From NCBI GenBank assembly GCA_002323515.1, contig DCQQ01000028.1, positions 3,705-13,565 of the forward strand: 9,861 bases of DNA, read 5' to 3'. This document shows positions 7,319 through 9,861 of the stretch, in pieces (within the stretch, counting starts at the first letter, position 1; each line of letters opens with the position of its first letter). The translations under genes were made by a program, and so were the position numbers. The DNA is from Balneolaceae bacterium UBA1514. Lineage in GTDB: Bacteria; Bacteroidota; Rhodothermia; Balneolales; Balneolaceae. The notes beneath the pieces were generated by a model, which searched no databases, was not told where the DNA came from, and worked only from the letters and a program-made list of their open reading frames with translations.

Positions 7319-7966
7319 ATGTTAGATCGAAGATTTGCCAAAACGCGCCAACGACTGGTAGAACAGCTGGTTGAAAAGGGAATTCAAGATCCTATGGTTC
7401 TTAACGCTATAGGATCATTACCCCGTCATATTCTAATCGATACCGCTCTTCATCATCGAGCATATGAGGATTCTCCTTTACCAATTGGTCTCGGTCAAAC
7501 TATTTCTCAACCCTTCACAGTTGCCAAGCAAACCGAACTCTTAGGCTTAAAACCGGGAGATAAAATTTTAGAAATTGGAACGGGTTCTGGTTATCAGTGT
7601 ATGGTATTATGCGAGCTTAAAGCACAGGTGTATAGTGTGGAACGACATAATGAATTGTATCATCGTGCTAAAGAGGTCTTACGTGATTTGGGGTACCGGC
7701 CCCAACTCAAATGTGGCGATGGGACCCTGGGTTGGTCCACTTATGCACCTTATCATGGTATCGTTGTTACTGCCGGTGCTCCAGTAGTGCCGGATGATCT
7801 TATCCGGCAACTACATATCGGAGGCCGATTGATCATTCCCGTAGGAAGTAATACTGAACAAAAAATGTTGCGTATTACTCGATATTCAGAGGAGGAATAT
7901 GCCCAGGAAGAGTTTGAAGGGTTTAGCTTTGTTCCACTAATTGGTCAAAAAGGTTGGAAAGAATAA
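7319..7966 (+). CDS. pcm: Protein-L-isoaspartate O-methyltransferase
   Basis: This cytosolic enzyme methylates L-isoaspartyl residues formed by damage to Asn or Asp, starting their repair using S-adenosylmethionine. I chose the ATG at 7319 (215 residues), which fits family length. A GTG at 7292 would add nine residues (VRSYSYTFA) that do not look like the family. In ATG numbering, GQTISQP with the conserved Ser is at 59-65, and SAM motif I LEIGTGSGY is at 84-92. The acidic ribose contact is E108 in VYSVERH, the GDG turn is at 133-135, and the family-typical end is FVPLIGQKGW at 204-213. A further match is the N-terminal VEQLVEKGIQDPMVLNAIGSLPRH. Its stop lies 14 bp before the popT start, so the two probably share a transcript. 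Confidence 0.95.
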   Translation: MLDRRFAKTRQRLVEQLVEKGIQDPMVLNAIGSLPRHILIDTALHHRAYEDSPLPIGLGQTISQPFTVAKQTELLGLKPGDKILEIGTGSGYQCMVLCELKAQVYSVERHNELYHRAKEVLRDLGYRPQLKCGDGTLGWSTYAPYHGIVVTAGAPVVPDDLIRQLHIGGRLIIPVGSNTEQKMLRITRYSEEEYAQEEFEGFSFVPLIGQKGWKE

Positions 7967-7980
7967 TCGCTGATAAAACT

Positions 7981-9123
7981 ATGGCCGACAAAGCAAGAAA
8001 ACACCCATCTCCAGACTCCTCAGAAAAAGACCAAAGTTCATTTAAAGAATTCCCTATGCTCTGGTTAAAGGGATTTTTTATGGGCTCGGCTGATGTGGTT
8101 CCGGGTGTGAGTGGGGGAACCATGGCGCTCATTTTAGGAATCTATGAGCGGCTTTTGTCCGCTATAAAAAGTGTAAATGGCGCTGTTTTAAGAGATCTTT
8201 TTTCACTACGTTTTGCAAAAGCTGTGGGCCAAATTCATTTGTTATTTTTGGTCATGTTGTTTTCTGGGATTGCCACAGCTCTTGCCTTTTTTACCAAAAT
8301 TGTACCGCTTCAAGTGTATATTTTTACCCATCCTGAAATCGTGTTTGGGCTCTTTTTTGGTCTTATACTCGGCTCCATTTACATACTATTGAAAGCCATA
8401 GAACAGCGTCACCTAAGTATGATGGTATTTATTGTGGTGGGAATAGCTATTGGGCTCTGGGTAGTCCAATTAGTACCAACTCAAACGCCCGAACATCCTC
8501 TGTTTGTTTTTTTTTGTGGTGTGGTAGCCATAACGGCGATGATCTTGCCTGGTATATCGGGCTCTTATCTGCTATTGATTATGCGTAAATATGATTTTGT
8601 ATTGAGTAACATTGGCAAACTAGGTGGGCCAGAGACGATGGAAGGATTTTGGGCTCTCTTACCTTTTATTATTGGGGCGGTAGTTGGTTTAGCCCTTTTT
8701 TCTAGGGTGTTATCTTGGCTTTTGGCACGCTTTCATCGGGCTACTTTATCGGTATTGATTGGATTTTTATTAGGTTCGTTACTGGTTATATGGCCATTTC
8801 AGGATAGAGAGTATATTGAGCAGGTTCGCGACGTTGAAGTGGTGCTGGCGGATGAGGCGACCGTCCAAGATTTACCAGGTATTGGCGATGATGCCCCTGC
8901 TTTACCGGAATATAAGAGGGTGGTACCTGCATCAATAGAATCCTCTCTGGTTGACGGGGTGCAATCTACGCAGGGAACTGTTCTGGTCGAAACGGTGAAA
9001 CGTAAACTTATTTCGTCTACACCTTATTGGCCTGATGCTACCAATGAACCCAACCGTTGGATAGGCTTTACAAGTATATTGATGGGCTTATTGTTGGTGG
9101 CGGGTTTGGAACGGCTTCGATGA
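7981..9123 (+). CDS. popT: DUF368 / PopT-type undecaprenyl-phosphate translocase with hydrophilic insert
   Basis: DUF368 proteins were shown (2022) to move undecaprenyl phosphate back across the cytoplasmic membrane for reuse in cell-wall and other glycan synthesis; function here is by family. I chose the ATG at 7981 (380 residues); a TTG at 7954 would overlap pcm. A polar N-terminus of about 24 residues precedes LKGFFMGSADVVPGVSGG, whose first signature PGVSGG is at 41-46. The matching second-repeat signature PGISGS (190-195) follows the helix ITAMIL. These paired motifs are the family hallmark. Hydrophobic segments lie at about 85-106, 118-139, 147-164, 173-200, 224-248 and 255-271, with a last one at 361-377. 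Between the last two sits a polar stretch of about 85 residues (273-358), Asp/Glu- and Val-rich with no membrane segment, which seems longer than in typical members. It lies 14 bp downstream of pcm. Confidence 0.9.
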   Translation: MADKARKHPSPDSSEKDQSSFKEFPMLWLKGFFMGSADVVPGVSGGTMALILGIYERLLSAIKSVNGAVLRDLFSLRFAKAVGQIHLLFLVMLFSGIATALAFFTKIVPLQVYIFTHPEIVFGLFFGLILGSIYILLKAIEQRHLSMMVFIVVGIAIGLWVVQLVPTQTPEHPLFVFFCGVVAITAMILPGISGSYLLLIMRKYDFVLSNIGKLGGPETMEGFWALLPFIIGAVVGLALFSRVLSWLLARFHRATLSVLIGFLLGSLLVIWPFQDREYIEQVRDVEVVLADEATVQDLPGIGDDAPALPEYKRVVPASIESSLVDGVQSTQGTVLVETVKRKLISSTPYWPDATNEPNRWIGFTSILMGLLLVAGLERLR

Positions 9124-9196
9124 TGCAGGTTACTTTTAAAATAGGGTATGGTTAAAGGGTCTAGGCCAATGTTGAATAAATTATAAAAGGAATGTC

Positions 9197-9526
9197 ATGA
9201 AATTTTTAAGAATATTTATGGCTATTTATTTTTCTGGGCATTCTATGCAGTGCCTATGTTTTAGCTTTGCCAGTCGGGGGGTGGTCTTCAGGCATGAGCT
9301 CGTATCCAAGAAAGATTCGGAAATGAAAGTTTATCTTAAAACAGTGGTATTAAAGGGTGTTTCGGTACATGACGAAATCGGGGATTGTGTAGACGAACAC
9401 GGCGATTTACTGGTCATGAGTACTCATGGGCGCACGGGTTTGGCGCGCATTCTTATTGGCTCAACCACAGAGCAGGTGGCACGACACAGTAAAAAACCTA
9501 TGCTTACCATCCGGAGCCATAGCTAA
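9197..9526 (+). CDS. Shortened, probably decaying universal stress protein (UspA family)
   Basis: The C-terminal half is clearly Usp: DLLVMSTHGRTGLARILIGS (70-89), then TEQVARHSKKPMLTIR (91-106). This is the ATP-binding loop G-2x-G-9x-G(S/T), with Ser75 in place of the first Gly. The N-terminus (MKFLRIFMAIYFSGHSMQCL) resembles the Usp beta1-alpha1 opening, but Tyr11 stands where Usp proteins have the nucleotide-contacting Asp (DFS). Residues 26-45 do not resemble the usual beta2-alpha2 section. At 109 residues it is roughly 30-50 shorter than a single Usp domain, so an internal piece appears lost. It still has an open frame and one of the better Shine-Dalgarno sequences here (AGGA at 9188-9191, 5 bp before ATG). 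It could be a pseudogene in early decay or a short, altered Usp. It follows popT by 73 bp. Confidence 0.6.
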   Translation: MKFLRIFMAIYFSGHSMQCLCFSFASRGVVFRHELVSKKDSEMKVYLKTVVLKGVSVHDEIGDCVDEHGDLLVMSTHGRTGLARILIGSTTEQVARHSKKPMLTIRSHS

Positions 9527-9557
9527 GTTCTTAGTTAAGTTATGCGTACCTTAAGGC

Positions 9558-9861
9558 ATGAGTACGGATCGATTTAGAACCAAAAAACGCCTAGGCCAGC
9601 ACTTTATCACCGATAAGAATGTGCTCAGCAATATAGTTTCCGTTTTTCCAGCTACTTTGAATGATTGGGTGCTTGAAATTGGTCCTGGGACAGGGGCTCT
9701 AACTCAGTATCTTTGGCCACGCTACCCGCGGTTGGAGTTGGTTGAGGTGGATGCTGAAGCAGTGGCTGTGCTTAATGAGCGGTTTGAAGGGGTGCTTATT
9801 CATCAGCAGGATATACTCAAGGTCAATTTACAGGAGCTCATTCCTCAGCAGCTAGATGCAG
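9558..9861 (+). CDS. rsmA: 16S rRNA dimethyladenosine transferase RsmA (KsgA), 3'-truncated by window edge
   Basis: RsmA dimethylates A1518 and A1519 in helix 45 of 16S rRNA, a late 30S maturation step that gives kasugamycin sensitivity. The frame runs from ATG at 9558 to the window end without a stop, giving 101 complete codons of an expected 260-280. Seen so far: KKRLGQHFITDKNVL (9-23), the family's N-terminal signature; SAM motif I LEIGPGTGALT (39-49); the acidic ribose contact E63 in LVEVD; and QQDILK with D85 at the adenine-contact position. The catalytic NLPY-type motif lies beyond the edge. It starts 31 bp after the Usp-like stop. An 8-bp palindrome CCTTAAGG (9549-9556) sits just before the start codon, too close to serve as a normal Shine-Dalgarno sequence. 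Confidence 0.95.
   Translation, partial: MSTDRFRTKKRLGQHFITDKNVLSNIVSVFPATLNDWVLEIGPGTGALTQYLWPRYPRLELVEVDAEAVAVLNERFEGVLIHQQDILKVNLQELIPQQLDA

Noticed and set aside
9549..9556. CCTTAAGG palindrome just before the rsmA start
   Set aside because: Eight-base palindromes are common by chance, and the AAGG part sits one base from ATG, too close for ribosome binding.

Overview
The window looks like a chromosomal housekeeping segment of a Bacteroidota/Rhodothermota-type bacterium, possibly of the Balneolaceae sort. This is inferred, and no rRNA is present to fix the taxon. The supporting signs are moderate-to-low G+C, near-absent Shine-Dalgarno sequences, signal peptides ending in ...A|Q, a large signal peptidase I with a long insert between its catalytic boxes, and a C-terminal-Phe outer-membrane barrel. 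Protein identities rest on motifs read by eye; no database search was run.

Plus-strand block (1-3530): the 3' nine-tenths of lepA (translation factor EF4) runs off the left edge. It is followed by a small secreted protein of unknown function and then lepB (signal peptidase I). lepA-lepB adjacency is a classic linkage; here an exported unknown protein sits between the two.

Minus-strand block (3561-7170): read from right to left, this holds a ZIP-family divalent metal transporter, about 290 bp of AT-rich non-coding DNA with a perfect 18-bp palindrome, an uncharacterised outer-membrane beta-barrel protein, and rlmN (23S rRNA A2503 / tRNA methyltransferase), which ends convergently with lepB. 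The barrel gene and its upstream region are visibly richer in A+T than their neighbours.

Plus-strand block (7319-9861): pcm (L-isoaspartyl protein repair methyltransferase) is followed after 14 bp by a DUF368/PopT-type undecaprenyl-phosphate translocase. Next come a shortened, probably decaying universal stress protein and the first 101 codons of rsmA (16S rRNA dimethyladenosine methyltransferase), cut by the right edge. rsmA is absent from a simple closed-ORF listing because it has no stop in the window.

Taken together the genes serve translation and ribosome maturation (lepA, rlmN, rsmA), protein export and envelope building (lepB, the barrel, PopT), protein repair (pcm) and metal uptake (ZIP). 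I found no defence system, CRISPR array, insertion sequence, tRNA or rRNA. The items most worth a second look are the uncharacterised barrel family with its N-terminal CxxC / FVNFVRD domain, the hydrophilic insert in the PopT homologue, the palindrome behind the ZIP gene, the secreted protein between lepA and lepB, and the eroded Usp gene.
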